A DNA stretch of 64,000 nucleotides, taken from assembly GCA_003013855.2 (NCBI GenBank), contig ML058453.1:2402361-2466360 (forward strand), read 5' to 3'. Below the pieces are notes generated by a model. That model made no database searches. It was not told the origin of the DNA and saw nothing but the letters and a program-made list of their open reading frames with translations. The DNA is from Liriodendron chinense (Eukaryota; Streptophyta; Magnoliopsida; Magnoliales; Magnoliaceae). The position numbers and the translations under genes were made by a program. Of the stretch, positions 12,301 to 22,719 are shown one piece after another. Each line of letters opens with the position of its first letter. The first letter of the stretch is position 1.

Positions 12301-15300
12301 CTATTGCTAACATCCTAACGTATATGCTCTGGACTAGTGAATCCGATGGCCCCTTGGCCACGCATAAGGTCTTGTTTTGCGTTCTTTTTTCTCCACTGTA
12401 CATAACATGAGTAGTTTTGGAAAAATCTACCCATGCAATTAGTCGTAGCCTCGTGGGAGAGTCATGATGACGCAGGACATCCGACCAACTCACCAAAAAC
12501 TCCAGAGCTGATGGGGGAGGCATGGAATATCCTTTTATCTCATAGCTCAGGCTAGGCCAGGCCCCGGTCGAACCCTCCTACGTGGGCCCCAAGTCGCATG
12601 GGTTGCGTCACACGAGCCACCCGAGTCGCACGGGCCACTCGCGCGGGTGGGGCCTGAGTCACATGGGCAACACACCCCACACGAGCTGCCCAACCCGAGT
12701 GTGCCCCCGAGTCACACCCACTCGAGCTCGGACCGTGAAAAAATGTCCCTGCATTATTCACCCCTGGTGAGGAGTTTTGAACACGAGACCTCCCGCTCTG
12801 ATACCAATTTGACGCGGGACATCCGACCAACTCACCAAAAGCTCCGGAGCTGATGGGGGAGGCACGGAATATCCTTTTATTTCATAGCCCAGGCTAGGCT
12901 AGGCCCCGGTCGAACCCTTCTACGTGGGCCCCAAGTCGCATGGGTCGTGTCACATGTGCCACCCGAGTTGCACGGGTGGGGCCCCTGTCGCACGGGTGGG
13001 GCCTGAGTCGCACGGGCCACCTACCCCGAGTGTGCCCCCGAGTCACATGGGCTGCTCCACTCGAGCCCAGACCATGAAAAAATGCCCTTGCATTACATGA
13101 ACTTCAAAATTTAAAGGACATTAGAAGGGATTTCAAAAATAGGGGAGAGTGTTTAGGTCATTCCATATTTTTGTGTGCTAATCAACCTGTGGATCAGATT
13201 TTACCTGCTTACCGTCGTGAGCAGTGACGATTTTAGCCTCTCAGGGCATGCTTCCCCCTGTTTGATGTGAGTAGCCAACACCCTCTGATGCAGACATCAG
13301 TGGTGCACCCTTTAGAGTGTACCAAAGGAGGCGACGTTGCAGATCAAGTGTCGGAGCAGATGAGCTGATGTGGATGGACGTCGGGGCCATTGGACCCATT
13401 TTCTGACGCGTTATGAGTACGCGATTTGCAGGACTGCGCAGGAGCATCATCACAACAGGACTGTGGAGCGGATTTAGTTTTAGGCGCTTTTCTGTTTATT
13501 TTCTTGTTTTTAGGCGCTTTAGTATCCTTGTTTACTTTTAGGCGTTTTAATGTTTTTTTTTTTTTCAAGCATTTTAGTACACTTTTTATTTTCGTAGCTT
13601 ATATATACTGTGAGAAACCGTATTTTGAATTATTGAATGAATAAAAAACGAATGCTTTCTTCCTTTATTTTGAGAGACTAGGATTTCAGGATTGGCCCTC
13701 GGGTGTTGAGGATTCCACCTTGGATTCGAGTTTCTTTCTTCTTAAATCTTCAAGGTGCGTGGAAAGGTAATTCGTGCTTCTCTCATCTAGAGCCCATCTT
13801 TCTTTTCAACCATTTTCTTCTTCCCCATATCTCCTCTTTGATATGAACGGTAGAAGAGGAATGGCTAGTCCAGAGAAACGGATTCAAACATGATTTAAGG
13901 ATATCCTCATATCCCTAGGTCCTCCTTTTTTACTCATTTATGTGCGTTTATGCTATGGGGCATGATCCTGACGGGATGATTTCGTCTTGTTGTTAAAGTT
14001 TATTTAAATTCCTTTAATTGAAAGTAGTTAAGTTAATTAACATTATTACTTAAATCTCTTCTACCTGATATTCCATGCATTTAGAGTTAGGTCATCGCAT
14101 GCCCATGCATCACCCTCTCCCTTCTCTACATGTAGCCTGCAACCCCTCTCTCTCTCCCTCTCCATCTCCCCCCTACATATAGCCCACAACCTTTCCCTCC
14201 ATTTCTCTCTCCTGATCTCTCTCTCCCCCTCCTCTTTGTATGTTCAATGCACTTGCCATACCCACTAGTATACATTAAATAAGCATGTAAATGCTTAATG
14301 TCCATAGATTGATGAAATGATACAATTTTTTCCTAACCATCATGTGATGGGATTGCTTTGAGGAGCGATTAGTATGATTCCACTAGGTGATTCATCCTGG
14401 GTGAGATTCCTTTACTGTTTTGCTGATTCAATGGTGCTCTCTTCCACTCTCATCCACTCTTGTTATTATCCTTATTATTATTATTTTCAAAGGTATTATT
14501 ATTAGGGATTTTTACCACAAAATTTTGAAGAAATTTGCATTTTACCGAAGAATGGCCGGATGAAACAAAATTCCAGGGAGATGCTTTTTATGAGGAGAAG
14601 TACCAAAATACCCTTTTTTAATTTTTTATTATAACTTTAAAAGGTAGTGAAGTTGAGAATTGTGGAGCCCATGTGGTATGTGTACAACATCCTATTCATC
14701 TAACATATGGACCCCAACATGGTGTTCACACCAACTAAAAATCTGACCGATTAGATAACCAGATGGACTATAGATGAATTTGAATGGTTTTGACTTTTGA
14801 GTGGTGTATGTTAGTTTTTATGGTCTGACCCATATTATCATCTCTTGAAGTGGGCTGATGCTTGCAAACCGGGGGTTATTCGAAATCTCGAATTAATGAA
14901 TCAAGCCCTACTGGGCAAATGGATTTGGAGGTTCAGGACGGAGAGCGGGGTTTATGGAAGGAAGTGTTGGTGTGAAAGTAAGGGGTTGAGGGTTTGGGGT
15001 GGTGGCCCAAATGCATTCTGCTTTACAGAGGACTGTTAGTGTGGAAGTCTATCTTGACCCTCAAGGGGCTGGTCCTTAAGGGAGTGGGTTCTTGAGCGGG
15101 GGATGGGTCAAAAGTCAGTTTTTGGAAGGATGTATGAATGGGTAAGGGCCTGTTTGGTTGCAGAATCCAGATTCTAGCGAAAATCTTGATTCCAGTGTTG
15201 GAATCCAAAATTGCAGAAACTGGATCGGAAACTCAGATTTCATCTGGAACTTGCTGTTTGGTTGAAAACTCTGTAATCCAGATTCTGTTTGGTTGAAAAC

Positions 15301-18300
15301 TGTGTAATCCAACCGTTGCTTGCGGCATGGCCCACTTGGGCTTCAAATCCGCCTGAGAACTTGACCACTGGCCTATATAATAGTCCCGCAAGACAGATGG
15401 CCGGGTTGGATGGCAAATAAATGTTATAGTGGGCCCTAAGTAGTTTTTAATGGTGGATGGTCAGTCAACACTGTTTTCCTGTGATGTGGTCCACTTGAGA
15501 TTTAGATCTACCGCATTTTTGGTCTAATGCCCTTAATTGAGCTCTCAAAACAGATGGACCGTGTGGACATAAAACGCATACATCGAGGTGGGCACCACCC
15601 TAGCAACGCTCTCTTCCGCCTTTTTTGCCTTCCGTAGAAACAGTCCCTACACCATTTCCACTAATCCCGATTCCAGCCAATTTGGGTTTCCAATTGGAAT
15701 CCTGTTTGGCTGGAATTTGCTGCCAAACACACTGGTTTAAATTGGATTCTGCTGGAATCCAAATTTTAAGCTGGAAACCTGTTTCCAGATGCCAACCAAA
15801 CGGGCCCTAACTCCCCCTTCTTCAATTGATTCCCACAGCTAGCTCAAGTAGCTTCAGACTTGGATATTTCGGTTGCGTCCTGTTTTGATTCTTTTACTGG
15901 GGTCTGGACTCCTCAATGTAGAAGATATCTTTGCGAGGATGAGCTTGATGAACTTCTGGAGCTGCTGCTATAACTTTTGGGCATAACGCTTCTTCTTTTT
16001 CTTTTTCTTTTCTTTTTTTTCTTTTTTTTTGGGCGGGGGGGGGGGGGGGGAGATTCGATATATTGGCTTCACTCTCTATTCAGGAGATTCTCAGTTAAAT
16101 CACTTTATTGCTGCTCATCAGGTAATTTTCAAGGTCAAGCCAAGGCGCATACTTTACTTATCTGCTTCTATGGGGCCCCATCAAAGGTGGCATCATTCAC
16201 TTGGCTTGCGGTTTGGCACAAAGTATTAACCATTGATAATCTACAGAGAAGGGGTTTCACCATTGTGAATGCATGCTATCTTTGTATCTACAATGAGGAG
16301 TCTGTGAATCATTTATTTACACATTGTCCTTTTTCTAGGGAAGTCTGGCATAATGTATTGGATCACTTTGGAGTCAGATGGTTGCTATCGGAACAATCTC
16401 TAACTTGTTTGTTCAATGGCATGAGGGAGGTTTGGTGGTGAATTCAAGGAGAAGATGGAGGTTGTTCCTCTTAGCCGGTCTTTGGCTATTTGGGCCGAAA
16501 GAAACAATGGATATTTCCGAGACAATTGTGGTTCTCCTAGGGTGTTTTTTCTAATGCTCTTAGCAATGTAGTAGATTGGGTTGGCTACTGCCTTTGTAAT
16601 ATCTTTTTCGCTTCTCTTTTTGTTTTGCTTTGTTGATAGTTTCTCTTTTTTGTTTTTGTTCTGTTTTCTTTCAGCCCTGCCGCTTTCTAATAAAGTTGTC
16701 ATATTTCAAAAATAAAATAAAATTAATAATAAAAAAATCATTGGATTCGCCAGATTTTTGGTCTGTATGGGAATCATTGTGTGGTGTTGGACTGGTTGGA
16801 GGTCAGACATGTACCTCGTGGGCCCTACAATTCTCTATGCACCACTTTGTAAAGAAAAAGCTAAAACAAGGGTGTTTAGGTAATTTTACTCAAAAAGCTC
16901 TTCCCACTAATTTCGGCTCATAGAGGCTTTATTTGGTAAAGTCCGAATTTCTGAGGAATTTTGCCATAAAATTCCCTTATTAGTATCCTTATTATTAATA
17001 GAATTTCTTTCCACTATTGTCCATTCTTGCTACTATCCTTATTATTAATAGAATGTCTTTTCCATTCTTCAAAAATGATGGAGTGTATGACATAGAGCTA
17101 CACCTTAAAAGCTGTCTACAATCATTTAAAAAATCTATCGATTTGTTAAACTCTACCGGCATGTGATGTCTATATTCATCCAGTTCATAACAAAATTAAT
17201 TGACTTTTCCATCATGTGACCATGAGACATAGCATTTTCCCTGCAGGAAAGTGGCTGTTATCAATTTGGATCCAGCAAATGATGCATTGCCGTATCCTCT
17301 CCACATTAGATTTTACAATGTTCTTGTTTTGGTTGGGTCATTCTACTAAAATGTGGTCGAAGGGAAATATTCAGGGTTTTTATTCTTTGCAGTGCCTTGC
17401 CTTCCTTTACATGAGATATAGGTATGAATGTGCTGTGAATATTGAGGATCTCATAAAACTCAGTGATGTAATGCTGGAACATTCTCTTGGTCCTAATGGA
17501 GGTCAGTCATGATTTTTAACATCTTTCTTCTTGAAATTGGTATGGTAATCAGGTAAACATGTAATTTGGGTAGCATTTGGATGCAGTGCCAGATAATGGT
17601 TTGTGGGACTTCCAAGCCAACATGGTATGGGTTGCATTTGGGGGCAGTGTGGGAAACAGACCCCACATTAAGCGGACTTCCGTTTTCCCACCATAAATCA
17701 CCTGTGAGATGTACAGGAAGGTCCTGAATATATATTCCTCGTGCATTTTGGCACTATGGAATTTTGTTCACCTGGTGGAAGTTCCGGACTTTCCCTTGTA
17801 CTTCAGTGTATATACTTGTATACTCTATTTGTGATTGTTGAAATTTTTTTCTGCTTGATGGTAAATATAAATTTTCATCTCATATGTCAACCAGGTCTAG
17901 TATATTGTATGGATTACTTGGAGAAGAATATTGACTGGTTAGAGTCTAAATTGGAGCCTCTTCTCAAAGGTTAGTATCGATGCATTTTTTTACCTGGTAC
18001 CTGCACTCTCATAAATGATGTTTGGCACATATTCTTTTTGTCTGATTTGGAGAAGGCTGCAAAGTATACTTGGGTTGGACCTTCTTTTAAATGGTGATTT
18101 GCATCTATTGAGCTGATCTCAAACCAGTAGTTAATGCAGGGGCATTTTCACACCGGGCTCGAGTGGGGCGGCCTGTGGACTCAGGAGCACACTCGGGGTG
18201 GGGTTGGCTATGGACTCAGGGGGACCGTGGATTCGGACCCACCCGTGGATTCGGGGGCCACGTAGGAGGATTCGACCAAGGGCCTAGGGTGACCCATGGA

Positions 18301-21300
18301 TTCGGGGCCCTGAGGTGAACCCATGGATTCGGGGCCCTCTTGACCTGGGCTATGAGATAAAAGGGATTGATTCACCACACTCTAACAGTTCGAGCTTTTA
18401 GAGCAAGTGGTTAGTTGTCCTGCATTAGTAGTCCAATTGGATATTGTGGATTCAATTCCCATCCTATCCCCATCCACCCACCCACCAAAAATGGAAAAAA
18501 AGAAGAAGAAAAGAATGGCCATTAACTTCTCATTGCCTTTTGCTTCTTTCAAAAGGTTTGCACTTCTATAGTAGTTTGGTTGATATGTGGGCTGATGAAT
18601 CTTCAATTCAAATTTATTCTTTATTGAATGTTTGTGTTCTTTTTCTCTGCCCATGGTTTGAAGATGTTGACTAAGATCCTGCCAGGTCATATTTGTACTC
18701 AGGCATGATTTGAAAATTTTGAGTAAGATGTTGACTTAGCTTGAGTTCCCAATGTAATAACTCTGTTGCTATAGCCTCGCTCCACAATAGAATTTTTAAA
18801 GCATAATTTTTGGGGATGGACCAAGGTAGTGGAAGGCCAAAATGCCGCATTGGAATTGGTTGCATGAAACACCTTATAGTTTAAGTTGCTTGCAACTTAC
18901 TTTTATTTTCCTACCATTTTAATTTGGAACAGAACACCTCTTTTTAACTAGATTGCAGTATTTCATCCTTAGGGTCGCCGTGAAATATAGAAGATAATGT
19001 TAACAATCTCATTATTCATTTGAATTTGGACCACTCACTAATTCTCTTTTAACCATCCCTTTGATAGCTATTAACCGGATGGTTAGGATTTCTTGATCAG
19101 TGTGAATTTAGATTTTAGAGATATGCCGCATCCACAATGGGACCCATAATTTGGAGGGTTGGGATAGTGTACATCAGTGCCACGTCTGAGGATGACAAGC
19201 CACCACTAATTTGAAAATGGTGCAAAATTAAAATAGGAGTCTAGGCTGTCTAAACCATCATCCTTATTATAGAATCCTAATTTCTCGATAAATTATCTCA
19301 TGGGTGACCTTAGAACACAATTGAAAGACTGTATTTTCAACAAATGCAGTCTAATATCCTGTTCTGAGTTATTTTTGTGATAGTTTTGATGAACAGATTT
19401 GCTTTCAAGATGATTGTTGAATTCTTTGACATAACGTTTATGAGCTTCCACTGGTCATTGCTACTTCATTTGTGATGATACATGTTTGTCATTTACGCTT
19501 ATCTAGTCAATAATTTACCAAATGCATTAAAAAATATTTGAGGCCACATTTTACCAACGTTTTGACCGGTTTCTCTAATTCCAACGCTTCAACCTTGCAG
19601 ATCACTACCTTCTATTTGATTTTCCTGGCCAAGTTGAGCTGTTCTTTCTTCATTCAAATGCAAAGAAAATCATCTCAAAACTCATAAAGAAGATGGACCT
19701 GAGGGTATGATTATGTGACTACGTTTTGCAAATTGGTGGTAGTTCTGCTAATTCAGAATGTTCTTGTGATTTGTACTTCACTGTTTTAGAAGTGGTACAA
19801 CTAGGTCCTCATGGTATCAAATAGAATCTCAATGAATTCTTTCATGTTGTGCAGTTGACTGCTGTACACTTAGTTGATGCCCATCTTTGCAGTGATCCTG
19901 GAAAGTACGTGAGTGCATTGCTTCTCTCTTTGTCAACCATGTTACATCTGGAACTCCCACACATCAATGTCTTGTCTAAGATTGATCTTATTGAGAGTTA
20001 TGGGAAGCTAGGTATGGTCAAAGCTTTCTAGCAGCTATAAACTTGCAAAACAATTGTATTTTGTAATAACATATATCAAGTATTACATACCACTGATGTC
20101 TCTGTATCTCTTGCAGCTTTCAACCTCGATTTCTATACAGACGTCCAAGATCTATCATATTTACAGTACCATCTTGATCAAGATCCTCGCTCAGCCAAGT
20201 ACAGGTATGATATTTGGTTGAATCTCTTTTATTCCAAGAAGGTCAGATCCTTGGAGCATTATCCTTTCTCATAAGTTGTTGGTAAAGGTACTGCTGTTTT
20301 CTCTGCAAACTTTTTTTTTTTGGAAGATTGCAATATTATTAAAAGCCCAAGGGCCAGAAAAACTACAAAGACCAAAAAAAAAATAGCATTTCTTATGATA
20401 ATAGTTCTATGCATGTTGGTGGAGACACTGCAAACTCATTTTTTGTTGACCATGATATTGAATTGCAAATCATCAATATTTTATATTGGCATTGCGAACT
20501 CATTGTTTGTCAACTATGATATTGAATTGCAATTCAATATTTTCTATTTTAGTACTTACCTAACGCCAATGTTCGTAGTATTGGTATCGTTACATGTATC
20601 TCTGGATGGGGATATGGAAACATGTAATGCTATCACTGATATTATCGCTGATACCCAGAAATGTATCGCTAACTGAGGGAAAGGCTGGGAAACACGGGAA
20701 AAATGGTGGAATTTCTCAATGAAACTTAAGGAGATGCTAAAATACACATATTTGCATATTTAGGAATCAAATAATTCCAAAAAAGAAGAAGCATACATAA
20801 TAAGCTTCTCTTTAATGGGAATCTAAAAGCATCGTGTAATGTTGACTCAAGGAAACATTGGAGAAATGTGGTGAAAATGGTGGAATTTTTTTTATGATAC
20901 TTAAGGAGATGCTAACATATACATACTTGCATACTTAGAATCAAATAATAGTGAAAAAGACACATATTTGCATTCTATTCAAGGATCAAATAATAGTGAA
21001 AATTATGCATATTTGCATATTTAGGAATCAAATAATAAATTTTCCTTTATTGGGGCCCTAAAAGCTTGTATTGTTTACTCAGGGAAACATGGGGAAAATG
21101 GTGGACCCATCCATCCATCCATCCATGCATCCATATACATATATACAAACACACATGCATGATCCATCCATCCAACCATCTATGGATGCATGCATACATA
21201 CATACAATGACAAATACATATAAACACATGCATGATTGATCCATCCATCAATGCATGAATGCACACACAGACACACATCCATGCATCCATCCATCCATGC

Positions 21301-22719
21301 ATGCATACATATACACACATACAAACATGCATTTCATTATACAACCATGCGCCAATAAAAAAACCTTGAATTTTTTTTTTAATAAACAGATTTTTTGGCA
21401 ATATTGATACATTGGCGATATTATCAAAATATCGCTGATACATTGGCGATACAAGCGACACCTGGAATTTTTATAGTTGAAAATATTGATGATACATTGG
21501 TGATACTTAGCGATGTATCGCCTATGCCTAGAATTTCTAATACTGCAAGTGGTATCATAATTGATGAGCTGGAGATATCGATAATATTGGGGATATTATC
21601 AATAATATTGCCGTACTCGGAAGAATGCCTATCACTCAATGCAGACCTAACTCTTTCTTGTTCCATCTCTACTTTAAGAATTATCATTGCTTGGAGATTC
21701 TACTAATGCATTTAACACCTCATAACATGGCTTTTTTAATCATCATTCTACATGCTTGAGGTTCATTACATTCTTGAGATTCATCCGAAGCACTTGAGGT
21801 TCATCACATTCTTGAGATTCATCCAAAGCACTTGAGGTTCATTACATTCTCAAGATCTACAGTTTTCCTATTGCTTTTGTAACTGAATCTGTTCCCTTGT
21901 GATGCAACTAAGCATGCAAATTGGCACCGCTTGTTTCCTTTTTGGATATGAGAAGAAACCATCAGTGTTTCCGTAAGACTGAAAAAATCAATGGCTGTAG
22001 ATTCTGCGCTATTCAAAAACTACTGACAAATGCCTTCAGTGCAGTTTATTTGGATATTTTGCAACCACAAAAGTTGAGGATGTTATAATAACGTCTTTCT
22101 TGGCAGCTGTTTCATTCCAACCGTAAACTGCTATTCTATTAGTTCTCTTATTCTGAATGCAGGAAGCTCACCAAAGAGCTATGTGAGGTCATAGAAGATT
22201 TTCATCTAGTCAACTTCACAACCTTAGACATTCAGGCATGGCGGTTTCTGCATTTCCTATTGATCATGCAGTGCTCTGGTTATCAGCCCATGTTCTAATT
22301 CTGTTTGTAGCTAAACTGTGGTTTTTTTTTTCCAGGACAAAGAAAGTGTAGGAAATCTTGTGAAGTTGATAGACAAAAGTAATGGGTATATCTTTGCCGG
22401 CATTGAAGGAAGTGTTGTCGAGTTCAGCAAGATCGCAGCTGCTCCACTCGACTGGGATTACTACAGATATCCTTAAATATTTTTCCAGCTAAAAAAAAAT
22501 CTAATAAACTGATTATGTGTGAATATGCGTGTCCGCACATGCAGGTGTCTGCTGATATAATCTGCCAATAAACTGATTATAATTGCAGGCATGCATGTAG
22601 ATGCATGTGCCTATCATATAATCTAAGGTGATGAGTTATGGTTTTGCTTAACAAGGGAGTTCACAGCAGCAGCAGTGCAAGAGAAGTACATGAAGGACGA
22701 TGATGATTACTTGGACTGA
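9099..22719 (+). CDS. GPN2: GPN-loop GTPase 2 (QQT1-like), ten exons, complete
   Basis: Small GTPase that helps assemble and import RNA polymerase II; Arabidopsis QQT1, the closest plant homologue, is needed for early embryo divisions. Exons: 9099-9190, 17247-17291, 17422-17501, 17895-17969, 19601-19704, 19855-20011, 20117-20204, 22163-22235, 22336-22466, 22665-22719. They sum to 900 nt, in phase throughout: 299 residues plus TGA. Motifs: P-loop GPPGSGKT at 9-16, NLDPAND after it, the defining GPN loop (LGPNGG) at 68-73, switch motif DFPGQ at 104-108, base-recognition SKID at 173-176, acidic C-tail (DDDDYLD). Size matches the family (about 300). The ATG was chosen because MVFGQVVIGPPGSGK is the usual plant N-terminus. 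Introns 2 and 9 look U12-type and intron 8 is GC-AG. Intron 1 is about 8 kb and full of transposons. GPN1 and GPN3 have different ends and are less likely. Confidence 0.95.
9239..9390 (+). repeat. Compound microsatellite (TA)(TG)(GA)(CT)
   Basis: Adjacent runs of TA, TG and GA dinucleotides, then CT-rich sequence, start about 50 bp inside GPN2 intron 1. The GA and CT blocks could pair in the pre-mRNA. Confidence 0.9.
9560..9705. repeat. Short MITE-like inverted repeat
   Basis: Repeated ATAAACCATTTAC/GTAAATGATTTAC blocks, both senses, with CCATCCAAAC copies, ending CCATCCAAACAACCCCC. Resembles the end of a MITE; no duplication of the target site was confirmed. Confidence 0.4.
10279..10298. 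repeat. (TA)n microsatellite
   Basis: About nine TA units in GPN2 intron 1. Confidence 0.85.
10873..11482 (+). mobile_element. Complete TRIM retrotransposon (plus orientation)
   Basis: Miniature LTR element of 610 bp with no coding capacity. 5' LTR 10873-11155 and 3' LTR 11209-11482 start TAATGCAGGGGC and end GTCA. Between them are a primer-binding site matching the 3' end of initiator tRNA-Met (TTGGTATCAGAGC, 11158-11170) and a short purine stretch (GGGGGTAAA) before the 3' LTR. A 5-bp target duplication CACAC flanks it (10868-10872 and 11483-11487). It lies in GPN2 intron 1. The 5'-TA...CA-3' termini are non-canonical. Confidence 0.88.
12175..12350 (+). repeat. ~44-bp tandem repeat, about four units
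   Basis: Units built on ATGGCTAACATCCTCACTTG and GGGGCTAGTGAATCCTATGG repeat with small changes. Inside GPN2 intron 1. Confidence 0.75.
12468..13095 (-). mobile_element. Second complete TRIM, inverted orientation
   Basis: Same family as the element at 10873 but on the minus strand. LTRs 12468-12756 and 12810-13095 (plus-strand ends TGACGC...GCATTA). The primer-binding site reads GCTCTGATACCA at 12795-12806. Flanked by a 5-bp duplication CATGA (12463-12467 and 13096-13100), which independently fixes the same LTR borders as the first copy. No coding capacity. Confidence 0.88.
13286..14112 (+). mobile_element. Solo LTR, family A, copy 1
   Basis: 827-bp element starting TGATGC and ending GCATCA, flanked by a 5-bp duplication CCCTC (13281-13285 and 14113-14117). 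Inside are a TATA-like CTTATATATA (about 13599) and, some 40 bp later, AATAAA (13640), as expected for an LTR promoter and polyadenylation signal. Internal genes and second LTR are absent. A related copy lies inverted at 50070-50955. Confidence 0.85.
15146..15807. mobile_element. PIF/Harbinger (Tourist-like) MITE, TSD TAA
   Basis: 662 bp with terminal repeats GGGCCTGTTTGGTTG and CAACCAAACGGGCCC, each bordered by TAA (15143-15145 and 15808-15810). This is the usual PIF/Harbinger target. It interrupts the LINE remnant. The interior includes a phrase-family block (GTGGTCCACTTGAGATTTAG at about 15487-15506). Confidence 0.85.
16035..16050 (+). repeat. Poly-G run
   Basis: 16 consecutive G on the plus strand after a T-rich stretch; prone to sequencing error and G-quadruplex formation. 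Confidence 0.8.
17292..17421 (+). other. Probable U12-type GT-AG intron (GPN2 intron 2)
   Basis: Donor GTATCCTCT matches the U12 consensus RTATCCTTT at 8 of 9 positions. A branch-site-like TTCCTTTAC (17402-17410; consensus TTCCTTRAY) places its adenosine 12 nt before the end of the intron, in the short window typical of minor-spliceosome introns. No U2-type polypyrimidine tract adjoins the acceptor ATATAG. Confidence 0.75.
18132..18427 (+). mobile_element. Solo LTR of the TRIM family
   Basis: 296-bp diverged LTR starting TAATGCAGGGGC and ending TGTCCTGCATTA, flanked by a 5-bp duplication GTAGT (18127-18131 and 18428-18432). Shares GGGCTATGAGATAAAA and the A-box-like GAGCTTTTAGAGCAAGTGG with the two complete TRIMs. 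Lies in GPN2 intron 4. Confidence 0.75.
20563..21640 (+). repeat. Mutator-type repeat remnant (ATATCG family)
   Basis: Starts CAATGTTCGTAGTATTGG, then ATATTATCG/CGATATT-rich sequence and an AATACACATATTTGCATA block, repeated about four times in degenerate form at 20735-21045. The same sequence occurs at 54699-55010 and 56090-57865. The right end is unclear. In GPN2 intron 7. Confidence 0.5.
21100..21325 (+). repeat. CATC/CATA tetranucleotide-rich tract
   Basis: Long imperfect run of CATC, CATG and CATA units inside the repeat in GPN2 intron 7. Long open frames here on the minus strand are artefacts of the repeat. Confidence 0.8.
22236..22335 (+). other. GC-AG intron (GPN2 intron 8)
   Basis: The exon ends GACATTCAG and the intron starts GCATGG; the acceptor is TTTTTTTTCCAG. 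The junction restores the family motif LDIQDKESVG in frame. No GT donor nearby keeps this protein sequence. GC-AG introns make up a small share of plant U2-type introns. Confidence 0.85.
22467..22664 (+). other. U12-type AT-AC intron (GPN2 intron 9)
   Basis: Donor ATATCCTTA is an essentially perfect U12 AT-AC donor. TTGCTTAAC (22644-22652) matches the U12 branch consensus TTCCTTAAC with one change and sits about 13 nt from the terminal AC (22663-22664). Splicing yields DWDYYR-AAAVQEKYM, matching plant homologues. If retained, translation would end three codons in (RYP then stop). Confidence 0.88.

Larger units (their letters stand above)
14842..16440 (+). pseudogene. LINE ORF2 3' remnant, split by a MITE
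   Basis: Two broken pieces of a non-LTR retrotransposon ORF2. Piece 1 (14842-15142) encodes RNLELMNQALLGKWIWRF, a hallmark just after the reverse transcriptase domain. Piece 2 (15811-16440) encodes FDSFTGVWTPQCRR and then the zinc-binding zf-RVT block (FTWLAVWHKVLTIDNLQRRG, CYLC, then ESVNHLFTHCPFSREVW). Frames are disrupted. The 15146-15807 element is inserted between the pieces. Lies in GPN2 intron 1. Confidence 0.8.

Noticed and set aside
21047..21461. Cys/Met/Asp-rich minus-strand open frames
   Set aside because: Product of the CATC/CATA repeat tract in GPN2 intron 7.
22467..22664. Model in which GPN2 ends at the TAA just after exon 9
   Set aside because: The family C-terminus VQEKYM plus acidic tail is present in frame after the AT-AC intron, so early termination is unlikely to be the main product.
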